Shown: positions 35,853-45,297, counted from the stretch's first letter. The stretch: 64,000 nucleotides of DNA from Polynucleobacter sp. es-MAR-4 (GCF_018882055.1 NZ_JACVPF010000001.1:992001-1056000); one strand, 5' to 3'. Numbers and translations: made by a program. Notes: generated from the letters alone by a model not told the origin.

Positions 35853-37275
35853 CGGCGTTAATGATCTTCACCGTAGCGGTGTCGCGTAATTCGCGTAACC
35901 AATCTTGATAGGCCTGCTCAAATTTACGCTCACGAATTGCTGCACGAGCAAATTGACGCTGCTTCTCAAGGGTTAGTTGCGCTTCACGACGCTCGAGAAC
36001 TTGTATCAAATGCCAGCCAAATTCAGTCTTGACTGGGTTACTAACTTCACCAATTTGCAAGCGATTCATTGCTTGATCAAATTCAGGAACTAAATCGCCA
36101 GGACCCATCCAACCTAGATTGCCGCCATTTGCCGCAGAGCCATCCTCGGAGTGCTTTTTAGCTAAGTCGCCAAAATCGGCGGTCTTTGCACGAACCTGAT
36201 CACGATAACCTGCTAGGCGTCTTTCAGCGTCTTGATCCGTCAAACCTGCACGATTACGCAGCAAGATATGACGAGATAAAGTTTGCGTAACCATAATATT
36301 TTGTGGAGTCGACGCATTCTCTTGAGATGCAGCTTGTTGAGGTTCAGGCGCACCAGAAACCAATGCGCGACGATCTAGAACCTTCAGAACGTGATAGCCA
36401 GCAGGACTCTTAACGACTGCGTTAGCTAACTGTCCGCTACCTGTATTCCTCACAGCCTCATAAAAAAGTTGCGGCAAACGGTCTGGGGGACGGTAACCCA
36501 ATTCTTGAAACTTAATTTTTGGATTGTCTTTTGCGGCCATTGCACCCAGCTGCAAGAAATCAACATCGCCACGCGCTTCACGTAATAATGATTCTGCCTT
36601 TTTCTTTGCCTCAGCCTGAGCACCTGCACCGGCATTTGCATCAGCAGGAATAAAAATTTGTGCAACATCGATTTCTTCTGGCTCACCTTTTGCTGCTGGA
36701 GTCGAGCGTGTTTGCCTTCCACCACCAGCAGCCATACGATTGCGATCAGCAATGAAATTATCTACCTCAGCGTCAGAAATTTTGATCTTGCCCTCTACTT
36801 CACGTTCACGGTAACGGCTGATAATCACTTCTTCAAGCAGCATTTCGCGATAGCGCTCGTAAGTACTTCCAGTGGCTGCAATTTTTACCTTCAATTCCGC
36901 AAGTGTTAATTTATTTTTGGCAGCAACATCACCAATAATTTTGTCGAGCTCTTTATTGGTAACTACAACACCCTCTTGCGTAGCATTTTGCAACTGAATC
37001 TTTTCGATAATGAGACGCTCCAGGACTGTCTTACGCAAATTCGCAGAATCAGGAAGCTTAGAGCCCTGTTTTTGAAGAGCTGCGATTCGATCGTCAATCT
37101 CCTTACGTGTCACGTAACCCGTATTGACTACAGCTGCAACACCATCAATATTGCGAATTTTGCTATCAGCCGAAGTCTTTGAACTATCTTGCGCTAACGC
37201 GAATTGAGATAGTAAGGCAACTCCAACCAGAATCATGGTTGCAAGAGCTTGGTTGATTCGATTCCTACGCATCAT
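35827..37275 (-). CDS. surA: periplasmic chaperone / peptidyl-prolyl isomerase SurA
   Basis: Outer-membrane-protein chaperone. A Sec signal (residues about 10-28, ending ALA) precedes the SurA N-domain (IDGVAAVVNTGYVTRKEIDDRIAALQKQ). Two parvulin-type PPIase domains follow (about 200-300, then 330-430 with SRHILLR and the GGNLGWMGPGDLVPEFDQAMN signature). Length 482 is longer than E. coli (428) because of Ala/Gly-rich linkers (AGGGRQTRSTPAAKGEP; AGAGAQAEAKK). Translationally coupled to lptD (4-nt overlap). Confidence 0.96.
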   Translation of the reverse strand: MMRRNRINQALATMILVGVALLSQFALAQDSSKTSADSKIRNIDGVAAVVNTGYVTRKEIDDRIAALQKQGSKLPDSANLRKTVLERLIIEKIQLQNATQEGVVVTNKELDKIIGDVAAKNKLTLAELKVKIAATGSTYERYREMLLEEVIISRYREREVEGKIKISDAEVDNFIADRNRMAAGGGRQTRSTPAAKGEPEEIDVAQIFIPADANAGAGAQAEAKKKAESLLREARGDVDFLQLGAMAAKDNPKIKFQELGYRPPDRLPQLFYEAVRNTGSGQLANAVVKSPAGYHVLKVLDRRALVSGAPEPQQAASQENASTPQNIMVTQTLSRHILLRNRAGLTDQDAERRLAGYRDQVRAKTADFGDLAKKHSEDGSAANGGNLGWMGPGDLVPEFDQAMNRLQIGEVSNPVKTEFGWHLIQVLERREAQLTLEKQRQFARAAIRERKFEQAYQDWLRELRDTATVKIINADDPAASPR

Positions 37276-39806
37276 TGATAGTTCTCATATATTGAAGGTG
37301 GTATAGGCTTGGTAGTAGGCATATATCCGGGAACATTGAGCTTCATGATATCAACTGGATTGCTACCAGCGCTACCAAAGCCCCTAAATTCTATTTGGAA
37401 TAAAACCTGAGTTGTGGTTATTTGTGAGGTATTCAGCATTTGTGAGTAGGCACCGCGCAAAGTCCAGCAGTCTCGCATCCACTCCAAACCCACCAAGGTA
37501 TTTAGCGTTTTAGTCGTTAGCGCATCATAACCCCATCGCCCTAATGCTGAAACCTCTCTGGTAAGCGGCCACTGGCCAGAAATGTTGTACTGATCCGTGG
37601 TGGTTTGAGCCAGCGTACCCGGCGTATTGTTTTGCAATGATGGTTGAGTGGGGGGCGACCATACATTTCTATAGCCAAAATTTAAATTCCTGCCTGGAGT
37701 TGGGCGCCAGCTTCCACCTACGGTCGTCTGAACAAATTTATTTAACTGGGTGTTGTACTGCCCAAACATATCCGCACTAAAGTTACCCAATAGGCGCACA
37801 GAAGCTGAGCCCAAGGTATCAGAATACGTTGTGGGGTTCGCAATATTGCCATTCAAACCAACCCTCTGCCCCGTGAAAGCTTGGCGTTGTGCAAGGGTCA
37901 CGTTGGCTCGCTCTGCGCCTGTATTGGCCTCAATCATGCGACTAGTTAAACCACCCGTGAGCTTGTTGTTATCCGCAATACGGTCATTACCAATAAATGT
38001 ATTTTCACTAAAAATTTGAGTTACACCAAAGCCAGCATCCGCCGTATCAAACAATGGGGTTTGGGCTTGACTTTCGTAAGGGGTATAAACATAAAACGCC
38101 CTCGGTTCCATTGTGAGAAGCATATCGCGCCCAAAGAAGCCTTTTAGTTCAGTGGCATCTCTTTCAAATGACAAACCAGAATCCAAGCTCAACGTTGGGA
38201 TCGTAAAACCCTGAGCAGCCGGCGCGCCCACAGGGTTATATGGAGTTGCGTTATAGGTGTTCGACTGAAAGCTCACCTTAGGGGTAATGTAATAGCCAGG
38301 CGTAATTTGTGGCAGCGCCATGGCTCCTTTAATTACCGTTCGATCCGCCTGACTGTATGCGCCTGGGGCAGTAGCCGCTAAGTTCCCACCAATGTTGTAA
38401 GCAAAACGGGTGAAATCCGTTGAAAACGTTGTTACAGGGCCAGAAGGCAGGGTGATGTATTTACCGCTTACGTCAGCCACTGCTGGAGTTAAACGATTGT
38501 TATAAGTTGCCGTGATGTTCGGCAAAATATTGTATGGGGACTGCACTGTTACGGTTGGATCGGGCTGCAAAGTCTGAAAGGTCATTGCTCTCGCAGCAAC
38601 AGTCCAATTACTTAAGCTTCCAGTCAAGTTCTTAGTGGTGCCCACCTCTTGACGAAACTGACTAGTCACAGCGCCAGCGAGACTTTGGGAAAAATCTGTT
38701 GGATATAGGTTATCCGAAACTCGAGCAATGTTGGCGTAGCCAGTCCATGCGCCAGCAATAGGAATGCCCCCTACCCCCAATAAGTCGCCACTAAAGTTCT
38801 GTCTTTGCTGCCAGTCATAACGCCAACGATCTGTGCCAGTTTTCCGGTCATAAGGAAGGTAGTCGCCACCCAAACTTCCCACATACTGTTTATCCAAGAA
38901 TTGATACTTGGCGCCTAACTGAACGCCACGCTGACCCATTACCCGAGGCAATAACAGCAAGTCACGATTCGGGGCGATATTCACGTAGTAAGGCTGCGTT
39001 ACATCAATACCATTATTAGAGTTGTAACCCGCTACAGGCGCCAATATTCCAGAACGTCTTTGATTCGAGGTTGGTGCAGTGAAGTAAGGAATGTAAGCAA
39101 TGGGTACATCAAAGAATCGCATGACGCCATGTGTGCCAACCATTTCTTTTTGTTCGTTATCAATCTCCAGAGTACTGGCCGTGAAATACCAATCTAAATT
39201 TTCCGGAGTACAGGTTGTATAGGTCGCTTTATCAAATACAAATACATCTGAAGTTTCAATTGTTAATTTTTTTGCATTGCCACTAGCTCGGTTATCACGT
39301 AATTCGTAATTCGGCGACTCCATCTCACCATCACGCGCATCAACTCGAAAACGAGCTTTAGGTCCTTTAAAGGATGCATTACCTTTTGAAAATTCCGTAT
39401 TGCCAGATAAATTTGCTACATCAGAATCTGGGTCGTATTTAATTTCATCCGCCTTCATAACCGCGCCATTACGACGAATTTGTGCGCGCCCTTTTAAACG
39501 CATTTCGCGATCGACAATTCCATCAATTGAATCGCTTGAGGTAAACGTCAAGGCGCTGCCGTCATCGATAGGCTTACCGGCCCGCAATTGATCATCCAAC
39601 CTTAAGACAGTGACATCGCCACGATCGGGAATTAAAACGGAGTTAGCGGAGCTACCTAAAGACTGCGCGGAAGGAGGTAAAGGTGCGGGCGCTTGAGCGG
39701 TACTTGGAAGGGCAAATTGCGACAATCCAACCCCCATCATTACGCGCAGGGTAACAGCTAAAAAAAGAGGGGCGCAAAGGCCGGCGCGACGGCGATAATG
39801 ACTCAT
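37272..39806 (-). CDS. lptD: LPS-assembly outer-membrane protein LptD
   Basis: Outer-membrane beta-barrel that inserts LPS with LptE. A signal peptide (about residues 10-38) precedes a periplasmic OstA-type domain (about 85-200; GRAQIRRNGAVMKADEIKYDPDSD), then a 26-strand barrel rich in aromatic/Gly alternation. Only two cysteines occur in the mature part, Cys199 (YTTCTPENLDWYF) and Cys780 (EWMRDCWTLRG), where E. coli has four, so at most one disulfide can form. Length 844 is near usual. First gene of the lptD-surA-pdxA-rsmA operon. Confidence 0.96.
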   Translation of the reverse strand: MSHYRRRAGLCAPLFLAVTLRVMMGVGLSQFALPSTAQAPAPLPPSAQSLGSSANSVLIPDRGDVTVLRLDDQLRAGKPIDDGSALTFTSSDSIDGIVDREMRLKGRAQIRRNGAVMKADEIKYDPDSDVANLSGNTEFSKGNASFKGPKARFRVDARDGEMESPNYELRDNRASGNAKKLTIETSDVFVFDKATYTTCTPENLDWYFTASTLEIDNEQKEMVGTHGVMRFFDVPIAYIPYFTAPTSNQRRSGILAPVAGYNSNNGIDVTQPYYVNIAPNRDLLLLPRVMGQRGVQLGAKYQFLDKQYVGSLGGDYLPYDRKTGTDRWRYDWQQRQNFSGDLLGVGGIPIAGAWTGYANIARVSDNLYPTDFSQSLAGAVTSQFRQEVGTTKNLTGSLSNWTVAARAMTFQTLQPDPTVTVQSPYNILPNITATYNNRLTPAVADVSGKYITLPSGPVTTFSTDFTRFAYNIGGNLAATAPGAYSQADRTVIKGAMALPQITPGYYITPKVSFQSNTYNATPYNPVGAPAAQGFTIPTLSLDSGLSFERDATELKGFFGRDMLLTMEPRAFYVYTPYESQAQTPLFDTADAGFGVTQIFSENTFIGNDRIADNNKLTGGLTSRMIEANTGAERANVTLAQRQAFTGQRVGLNGNIANPTTYSDTLGSASVRLLGNFSADMFGQYNTQLNKFVQTTVGGSWRPTPGRNLNFGYRNVWSPPTQPSLQNNTPGTLAQTTTDQYNISGQWPLTREVSALGRWGYDALTTKTLNTLVGLEWMRDCWTLRGAYSQMLNTSQITTTQVLFQIEFRGFGSAGSNPVDIMKLNVPGYMPTTKPIPPSIYENYQ

Positions 39807-39823
39807 AGATCCAGACCCGCCTT

Positions 39824-39829
39824 ATTATA
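39824..39829 (-). promoter_or_regulatory. -10 element candidate for lptD
   Basis: TATAAT on the minus strand is a perfect -10 hexamer 18 bp before the lptD start. No convincing -35 sequence lies 16-18 bp upstream. In the 33-bp gap between divergent lptD and amgK it is the only promoter-like string. Confidence 0.4.
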
Positions 39830-39839
39830 CGAATCGACC

Positions 39840-40841
39840 ATGACTGACTCTCGCTTAGACACCCTCCGTAGCTGGCTAAAAGGCCTTGAACCTAGCTGGC
39901 AATTAGATCTCGCCACTTTAACCCCTGCCTCGGCAGATGCCAGCTTTCGACGGTATTTCCGAATTGCGTCCAAAAAGCCGGATTTTCCGACTTTGATCGT
40001 AATGGACGCTCCGCCCCAACATGAGCCCTTGGATACCTTTATTCAGGTTGATTTACTACTCGAAAATGCCGGCCTTAACGTTCCAAAAATATTAGAAAAG
40101 AACATAGCCGAAGGCTTTCTTTTGCTCAATGATCTTGGGACTAAAACTTACCTTGCAGAACTCAATTCTGAGAGCGCCGATCATCTCTACAAGGATGCAA
40201 CACACGCTTTGGTAAAAATGCAGTTAGCAAGCAAACCGGATGTCCTACCAAACTACGATGAAGCACTCTTACAACGTGAGTTAAATTTATTTCCCGAGTG
40301 GTATCTCAAGAAACATTTGCATATCGAATTAACTGAACTTCAAAACTCTCAAATCGAGCAAGCATTTGAGCTCATTATTCAAAACAATCTTGCACAAGAA
40401 AAAGTCTACGTCCATCGTGACTACCATTCACGCAATCTGATGGTGACTGAAAAGAATAATCCTGGAGTGATCGATTTTCAAGACGCGGTTTATGGCCCCA
40501 TCACTTACGATGCAGCTTCACTCTGGCGCGATGCTTACATTGCATGGCCTGAAGAGCGCGTAATTGATTGGGTAATTAAATTTTGGGAGGCGGGCCGTGA
40601 AGCAGGGTTACCAATGCCAGATGATTTTGGTCAGTTCTATCGTGACTTTGAGTGGATGGGTTTACAACGCCATCTGAAAGTCTTAGGTATTTTTGCAAGG
40701 CTGTTTCATCGCGATGGCAAAGATGGCTATCTCAAAGATATTCCATTGGTTCTTGAATATGCGATTGCAACTGCCAATCGTTATATCGAATTAAAGCCCT
40801 TGGCACGCTTATTAGAGTCGACACGCCCTACTAAGGAATAA
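39840..40841 (+). CDS. amgK: N-acetylmuramate/N-acetylglucosamine kinase (anomeric)
   Basis: Aminoglycoside-phosphotransferase-fold kinase that phosphorylates MurNAc or GlcNAc at C1 in the MurU salvage route. Catalytic and metal motifs are VYVHRDYHSRNLMV (Asp as base) and GVIDFQDAVYGPITYD. I start at ATG 39840 (333 residues); an earlier ATG at 39798 would run into lptD. Its place beside murU and divergent from lptD-surA matches the Pseudomonas amgK-murU locus, which supports the assignment over a generic phosphotransferase. Confidence 0.9.
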   Translation: MTDSRLDTLRSWLKGLEPSWQLDLATLTPASADASFRRYFRIASKKPDFPTLIVMDAPPQHEPLDTFIQVDLLLENAGLNVPKILEKNIAEGFLLLNDLGTKTYLAELNSESADHLYKDATHALVKMQLASKPDVLPNYDEALLQRELNLFPEWYLKKHLHIELTELQNSQIEQAFELIIQNNLAQEKVYVHRDYHSRNLMVTEKNNPGVIDFQDAVYGPITYDAASLWRDAYIAWPEERVIDWVIKFWEAGREAGLPMPDDFGQFYRDFEWMGLQRHLKVLGIFARLFHRDGKDGYLKDIPLVLEYAIATANRYIELKPLARLLESTRPTKE

Positions 40842-40853
40842 CAGCAAACTGTC

Positions 40854-41570
40854 ATGAATAAGCGCAATCTCATTCCGTGCTTTTTACTGGCCGCCGGTCG
40901 AGGTGAGCGCATGCGTCCACTGACAGATGAATTGCCTAAGCCACTCCTCACGATTAAGAAAAAATCTCTGCTTGCATGGCATTTGGAAGCACTGAGTGCA
41001 GCAGGCATTAAAGACGTTGTCATTAACCATGCCTGGCTTGGCCAAAAGATTGAGAAGGCTTTAGGTGACGGTAGCCAATTCGACCTCAACATCACCTACT
41101 CCCCAGAAACTAGCGCCCTAGAAACGGCAGGTGGGATTCGCAAGGCGCTGCCTTTGCTCAACCCTAGCGATTATTTCCTTGTCATCAACGGGGATGTTTT
41201 TAGCCCAAATCTGCCGATTGAGCAGCTTTTGGAGCAAGTTTCTAGTTTACGAAGCATGCCAAATCTACCTTTGGCACATCTTTTGATGGTTCCCAATCCA
41301 GTTCAGCACCCTGAGGGGGACTTTTATCTCAAGGGCTCCCAAGTAGCTTCTGAACCCCTAGCCGATGCCGAAAAACTGACTTTTTCCGGCATCGGGATCT
41401 ACCATCGAGACCTCTTCAAGGATCTAGAGCTGGGTACGCCCGAAAAGTTAGCCCCACTCCTTAGAGAGGCAATGGTCAAAAATAGAGTCTCCGGTGAAAA
41501 ATATACCGGTCCGTGGCACGATGTAGGTACGCCCCAACGATTACAAGAGCTCAATGCAGCGCATGAATAA
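40854..41570 (+). CDS. murU: N-acetylmuramate-alpha-1-phosphate uridylyltransferase
   Basis: Nucleotidyltransferase turning MurNAc-1-phosphate plus UTP into UDP-MurNAc, so peptidoglycan sugar re-enters synthesis without the MurA/MurB steps. The signature AAGRGERMRPLTDELPKPLL sits at residues 13-32; VINGDVF holds the metal Asp. Length 238 fits MurU. It begins 12 nt after amgK. Together with AnmK (50.7 kb) this forms an anhydroMurNAc salvage route; the MupP phosphatase was not found here. Confidence 0.92.
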   Translation: MNKRNLIPCFLLAAGRGERMRPLTDELPKPLLTIKKKSLLAWHLEALSAAGIKDVVINHAWLGQKIEKALGDGSQFDLNITYSPETSALETAGGIRKALPLLNPSDYFLVINGDVFSPNLPIEQLLEQVSSLRSMPNLPLAHLLMVPNPVQHPEGDFYLKGSQVASEPLADAEKLTFSGIGIYHRDLFKDLELGTPEKLAPLLREAMVKNRVSGEKYTGPWHDVGTPQRLQELNAAHE

Positions 41571-42933
41571 GTCCAATATTTACCAACAACGTCGGATTGA
41601 ATTAGCAAAACTGATCTGCGCCAAAACTGGTGGGGGCATCGCCATCATTACCACGGCACCCGAGACTTCCCGCAATCGAGATAGCGAATTTCCCTATCGT
41701 CACGACAGTGATTTTTTCTACCTCACCGGCTTTGAAGAACCGGGTGCAACATTGGTACTCAAAATTGCTGGATCAAGTTCAAAGCCTCAACTTGAGTCCC
41801 ATATTTTCTGCAGACCTAAAGACGCGGAGCGAGAGATTTGGGATGGCATTCGTTTAGGGCCAGATGCAGCACCTTCAATCTTGGGCGTGGAGTATGCGCA
41901 TAGCAATCATGAGTTAGATAAAAAACTGGGTGAGTTGCTAGCCGATCAAGATGCAGTCTATATTCGCCTCTCGGAAAGTGCAGAAACAGATCGTCGCTTG
42001 CGTCATTGGATGAAACAAGTGAGATCTCAAGCGCGCGCTGGTGTAGACCCACCGTCAGAGTTTCATGATGTAGAGAGTTTGATTCATGAAATGCGGCTCT
42101 TTAAAGATACACATGAAATTGACATCATGCGTCGTGCCGCCCAAATTTCTGCGCGCGCCCATATTCGTGCAATGCAAGCCTGCAAACCTGGTATGCGTGA
42201 ATATCATCTCGAAGCCGAACTCCTTCATGAGTTCCGATATAGCGGTGCACAAAGCGTTGCATACAACAGCATTGTTGCTAGTGGTGCCAACTCCTGCATC
42301 CTGCATTACCGCGCTGGTGATACCGAACTTCGCAGTGGTGAGTTATGCCTGATTGATGCTGGTTGCGAACTTGATGGCTACGCCTCTGATATCACCCGTA
42401 CATTTCCAGTGAACGGCAAGTTCACAGGGCCACAACGTGCGCTGTATGATATTACCCTGGCATCACAAGAAGCAGCGATTGCCGCAACCAAACCTGGCAA
42501 TACATTTATGCAGCCGCATGAGGCAGCCTTAAAGGTGCTCACTCAAGGCCTGCTTGATGAGAAGCTTCTCAAGCTTGCAGAACTAGGTTCTTTAGATAAT
42601 GCAATTGAGACTGGCGCCTATCGTCGCTTCTATATGCACCGTACCTCACACTGGTTGGGTATGGATGTTCACGATGTCGGCTCCTATCGCGAGCCACTCG
42701 GCACAGCAACCGACTCTTCAGAAAAACCATGGCGCCTTCTCAAGCCTGGCATGGTTCTTACTATTGAGCCAGGTTTATACGTTCGTCCAGCAGACGATGT
42801 AGATGAACGCTTTTGGAATATCGGCATTCGTATCGAAGATGATGCCGCTGTCAACGACTCTGGATGTGAATTGATTTCTCGCGGTGTACCAGTCAAAGCC
42901 GATGAAATCGAAGCGCTAATGAAGAATAATTAG
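41554..42933 (+). CDS. pepP: Xaa-Pro aminopeptidase (aminopeptidase P)
   Basis: Dinuclear metal (usually Mn) peptidase that removes the first residue before proline. The N-terminal AMP_N domain (about 5-140) contains RHDSDFFYLTGFEEPGA. The pita-bread catalytic domain carries LIDAGCELDGYASDITRTFP (two Asp ligands), HRTSHWLGMDVHD (His) and TIEPGLYV plus IRIEDD (Glu ligands). Length 459 is close to E. coli (441). The ATG at 41554, with AGAG upstream, overlaps murU by 17 nt; Met4 is an alternative. Confidence 0.95.
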   Translation: MQRMNKSNIYQQRRIELAKLICAKTGGGIAIITTAPETSRNRDSEFPYRHDSDFFYLTGFEEPGATLVLKIAGSSSKPQLESHIFCRPKDAEREIWDGIRLGPDAAPSILGVEYAHSNHELDKKLGELLADQDAVYIRLSESAETDRRLRHWMKQVRSQARAGVDPPSEFHDVESLIHEMRLFKDTHEIDIMRRAAQISARAHIRAMQACKPGMREYHLEAELLHEFRYSGAQSVAYNSIVASGANSCILHYRAGDTELRSGELCLIDAGCELDGYASDITRTFPVNGKFTGPQRALYDITLASQEAAIAATKPGNTFMQPHEAALKVLTQGLLDEKLLKLAELGSLDNAIETGAYRRFYMHRTSHWLGMDVHDVGSYREPLGTATDSSEKPWRLLKPGMVLTIEPGLYVRPADDVDERFWNIGIRIEDDAAVNDSGCELISRGVPVKADEIEALMKNN

Positions 42934-42943
42934 ATTACCAAGC

Positions 42944-44101
42944 ATGCCAGTAAAGAACTTCGACATTTTGATTCAGGGCGGTGGACCAGTTGGTTTAGCC
43001 TGCGCAGCATGGTGCTTACAAAAATCTCCAGAAGCTAAGATTGCCTTGCTTGATCGCAACCCTATAAATGATGCTGATTTAGCTTCTGCTGATAGCAGGG
43101 GGATAGCTTTATCGCACGGCAGCAAATTATTACTTGATACCATCGACGCGTGGCCTACTGAATGCGCAGACATTCATCGAGTGCATGTATCACAGGCAGG
43201 TCGCTTTGGTCGCGCCCTAATGACTCGCGAAGAGCTTGGGGAAGATGCCTTAGGTCATATCATTCGCTATCGCGATATTCATCTCACACTGCGCCAGGCA
43301 TTAAGAATGATTCAAGCAAAGAGCCCCAATTTTGTTTGGCAGCACATTAATACAGATACTATTACTTCAAATATTCAAGCCAAATGTGTAGTGCATGCTG
43401 AAGGTGGTTTATTTAAAACCCAGGATTGGGTGGAGTCCGGTCGAGACTACGAGCAATCAGCTTTAGTTGGCTTGGTTGAAGTTGAAAATGCGGCGCCTTA
43501 TCAAGCTTGGGAACGCTTTACCTCTGAAGGGCCTTTGGCAGTATTGCCAAGTCACTACGGCCCGAATATTTTGAATCTGGTTTGGTGCGGGACTCCAAGC
43601 TCTTCACAAGCGCGCCTCTCTTTAAGTGATGCTGAATTTCTGAAAAGCCTGCAAGCTGAGTTTGGTTCGCGGATTGGACAATTTATCAAAATCCAAGATC
43701 GCCGCCTCTATGAGTTGGGACTGAATTACCGTAAAGAAATTACTCAGGGCAATGAAGTTTGGATTGGTAATGCCGCCCAAACCTTGCATCCCGTTGCAGG
43801 GCAAGGTCTTAACCTGGGATTAAGGGATGCTTATCTCTTGGCCGAAAAACTCAGCATCCTCTTCTCTAAATCCGAAGATCAAAAAACCGCCACGGCTATT
43901 GAGGTAATGTTGAATGACTATGCCCAAAGCCGCAAGGCGGATCGGTCAGCCACCATAGGCTTAACCGACTTCATGGCCAGAATCTTCACTTCCAACCTAT
44001 TTCCCATTGTGATCGGTCGTGGATTGGCTTTATCGGCCCTCCAATGGCTCCCACCAGTCAAAACAGCCTTAGCTCGCCAGATGATGTTTGGTAGGCGCTA
44101 A
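42944..44101 (+). CDS. UbiH/VisC/COQ6-family FAD monooxygenase
   Basis: Flavin hydroxylase of the ubiquinone-biosynthesis class. The Rossmann FAD motif is QGGGPVGLACAAWCL; the family motif DSRGIALSHGS is at about residues 49-59, and GNAAQTLHPVAGQGLNLGLRDAYLLAE is the second FAD motif. Which ring position (C5, C6 or C1) it hydroxylates cannot be read from the sequence, so ubiH/ubiI/ubiF is left open. Starts 10 nt after pepP, an arrangement also seen in gammaproteobacterial pepP-ubiH. Length 385 is normal. Confidence 0.9.
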   Translation: MPVKNFDILIQGGGPVGLACAAWCLQKSPEAKIALLDRNPINDADLASADSRGIALSHGSKLLLDTIDAWPTECADIHRVHVSQAGRFGRALMTREELGEDALGHIIRYRDIHLTLRQALRMIQAKSPNFVWQHINTDTITSNIQAKCVVHAEGGLFKTQDWVESGRDYEQSALVGLVEVENAAPYQAWERFTSEGPLAVLPSHYGPNILNLVWCGTPSSSQARLSLSDAEFLKSLQAEFGSRIGQFIKIQDRRLYELGLNYRKEITQGNEVWIGNAAQTLHPVAGQGLNLGLRDAYLLAEKLSILFSKSEDQKTATAIEVMLNDYAQSRKADRSATIGLTDFMARIFTSNLFPIVIGRGLALSALQWLPPVKTALARQMMFGRR

Positions 44102-44139
44102 GGGGCTGAAACAGCCCTCAAAATACAAGCATTCTCCAT

Positions 44140-44153
44140 TTGATCTAAATCAC
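44140..44153. promoter_or_regulatory. FNR/Crp-type box upstream of dusB-fis-purH
   Basis: TTGATCTAAATCAC matches the FNR consensus TTGAT-N4-ATCAA at nine of ten positions. It lies about 100 bp before dusB. If transcription starts just after a possible extended -10 (TGCTAAAGT, 44193-44201), the site would be centred near -61.5, a common class I position. The regulator and start site are inferred. Confidence 0.45.
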
Positions 44154-44155
44154 AG

Positions 44156-44180
44156 AATCTGCCTATTTTTTAGGCAGATT
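44156..44180. terminator. inverted repeat between ubiH-like gene and dusB
   Basis: Ten-base-pair perfect inverted repeat AATCTGCCTA / TAGGCAGATT around a TTTTT loop. It may end the pepP-ubiH-like transcript or be an operator of the dusB promoter. No U-tract follows the second arm, so terminator function is uncertain. Confidence 0.45.
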
Positions 44181-44251
44181 TAAGCTGACTTGTGCTAAAG
44201 TGACACCCTTTCCCAAGCACTAGAAGCTCTCCAGAATCCAGCCTGAAACAC

Positions 44252-45268
44252 ATGAAGATTGGCCCACACCTCCTCGCAAATAGGTTATTTGTTGCCCCAA
44301 TGGCTGGAGTAACAGATCGGCCATTTCGTCAGCTTTGCAAAAAGCTTGGTGCTGGCTATGCCGTATCTGAAATGATTGCCTCAAATGCATTGCTTTGGAA
44401 GAGCGAAAAAACCCAGCGTCGCGCTAATCACCAAGGCGAATTTAAGCCTATCGCGGTCCAAATCGCTGGCGCTGATCCAAAGATGATGGCGGCAGCAGCC
44501 AAGCTCAATGTTGATCATGGCGCTCAAATTATTGATATCAATATGGGTTGCCCAGCCAAAAAAGTATGCAATGTTGCGGCTGGGTCTGCGTTATTAAGGG
44601 ATGAACCTTTAGTTCAGCAAATTTTGGAAGCTGTAGTGCAAGCTGTAGGTGTTGGTCCCAATGCAGTTCCCGTGACCTTAAAGATTCGAACAGGATGGGA
44701 TCGCGAACATAAAAATGCAATAGACATTGCACGTCTCGCCGAAAAATCTGGCATCTCTATGTTGACCGTTCACGGCCGTACGAGAGCCGATCTTTATCAA
44801 GGGGAGGCTGAGTACGAAACCATTACTGCAGTGAAGAATAGCGTCGCCATTCCGGTAGTTGCTAATGGTGATATCACCACTCCAGAAAAAGCAGAATTTG
44901 TTTTAAAAGAAACTGGTGCCGATGCCATCATGATTGGCCGCGCCGCTCAAGGGCGTCCTTGGATTTTTCGTGAAATTAATCATTTTCTGGAAACAGGTGG
45001 CAAGTTACCCACACCACAGATTAATGAGATTCAAGAAATCATGAACGCGCACCTCATCGATCACTATGAGTTCTATGGTGAATATATCGGCTTACGTACA
45101 GCGCGCAAACATATCGGCTGGTATTGCAAGGGCTTACGTGATTCTCATGCCTTTCGCCAAAGAATGAATACCGCCGATGATTGCAAAACCCAATTACAGA
45201 TGGTGAATGATTTTTTCAATGAAATGAAATCCCATTCAGATCGTTTGTTATTTTTAGAAGCAGCCTAA
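44252..45268 (+). CDS. dusB: tRNA-dihydrouridine synthase B
   Basis: FMN enzyme that reduces U17 in the D-loop of tRNA. APMAGVTDRPFRQLCKKLG begins the TIM barrel, NMGCPAKKVCNV holds the active Cys (near residue 100), and VANGDITTPEKA and DAIMIGRAAQGRPWIF bind FMN. A helical C-terminal tRNA-binding domain follows. Length 338 is slightly longer than E. coli (321). The conserved dusB-fis pair is kept. Translation begins with ATG preceded by a weak GCCTGA sequence. Confidence 0.96.
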   Translation: MKIGPHLLANRLFVAPMAGVTDRPFRQLCKKLGAGYAVSEMIASNALLWKSEKTQRRANHQGEFKPIAVQIAGADPKMMAAAAKLNVDHGAQIIDINMGCPAKKVCNVAAGSALLRDEPLVQQILEAVVQAVGVGPNAVPVTLKIRTGWDREHKNAIDIARLAEKSGISMLTVHGRTRADLYQGEAEYETITAVKNSVAIPVVANGDITTPEKAEFVLKETGADAIMIGRAAQGRPWIFREINHFLETGGKLPTPQINEIQEIMNAHLIDHYEFYGEYIGLRTARKHIGWYCKGLRDSHAFRQRMNTADDCKTQLQMVNDFFNEMKSHSDRLLFLEAA

Positions 45269-45297
45269 ATTTAGTTCTTTAGTTATTTAATTTATCC

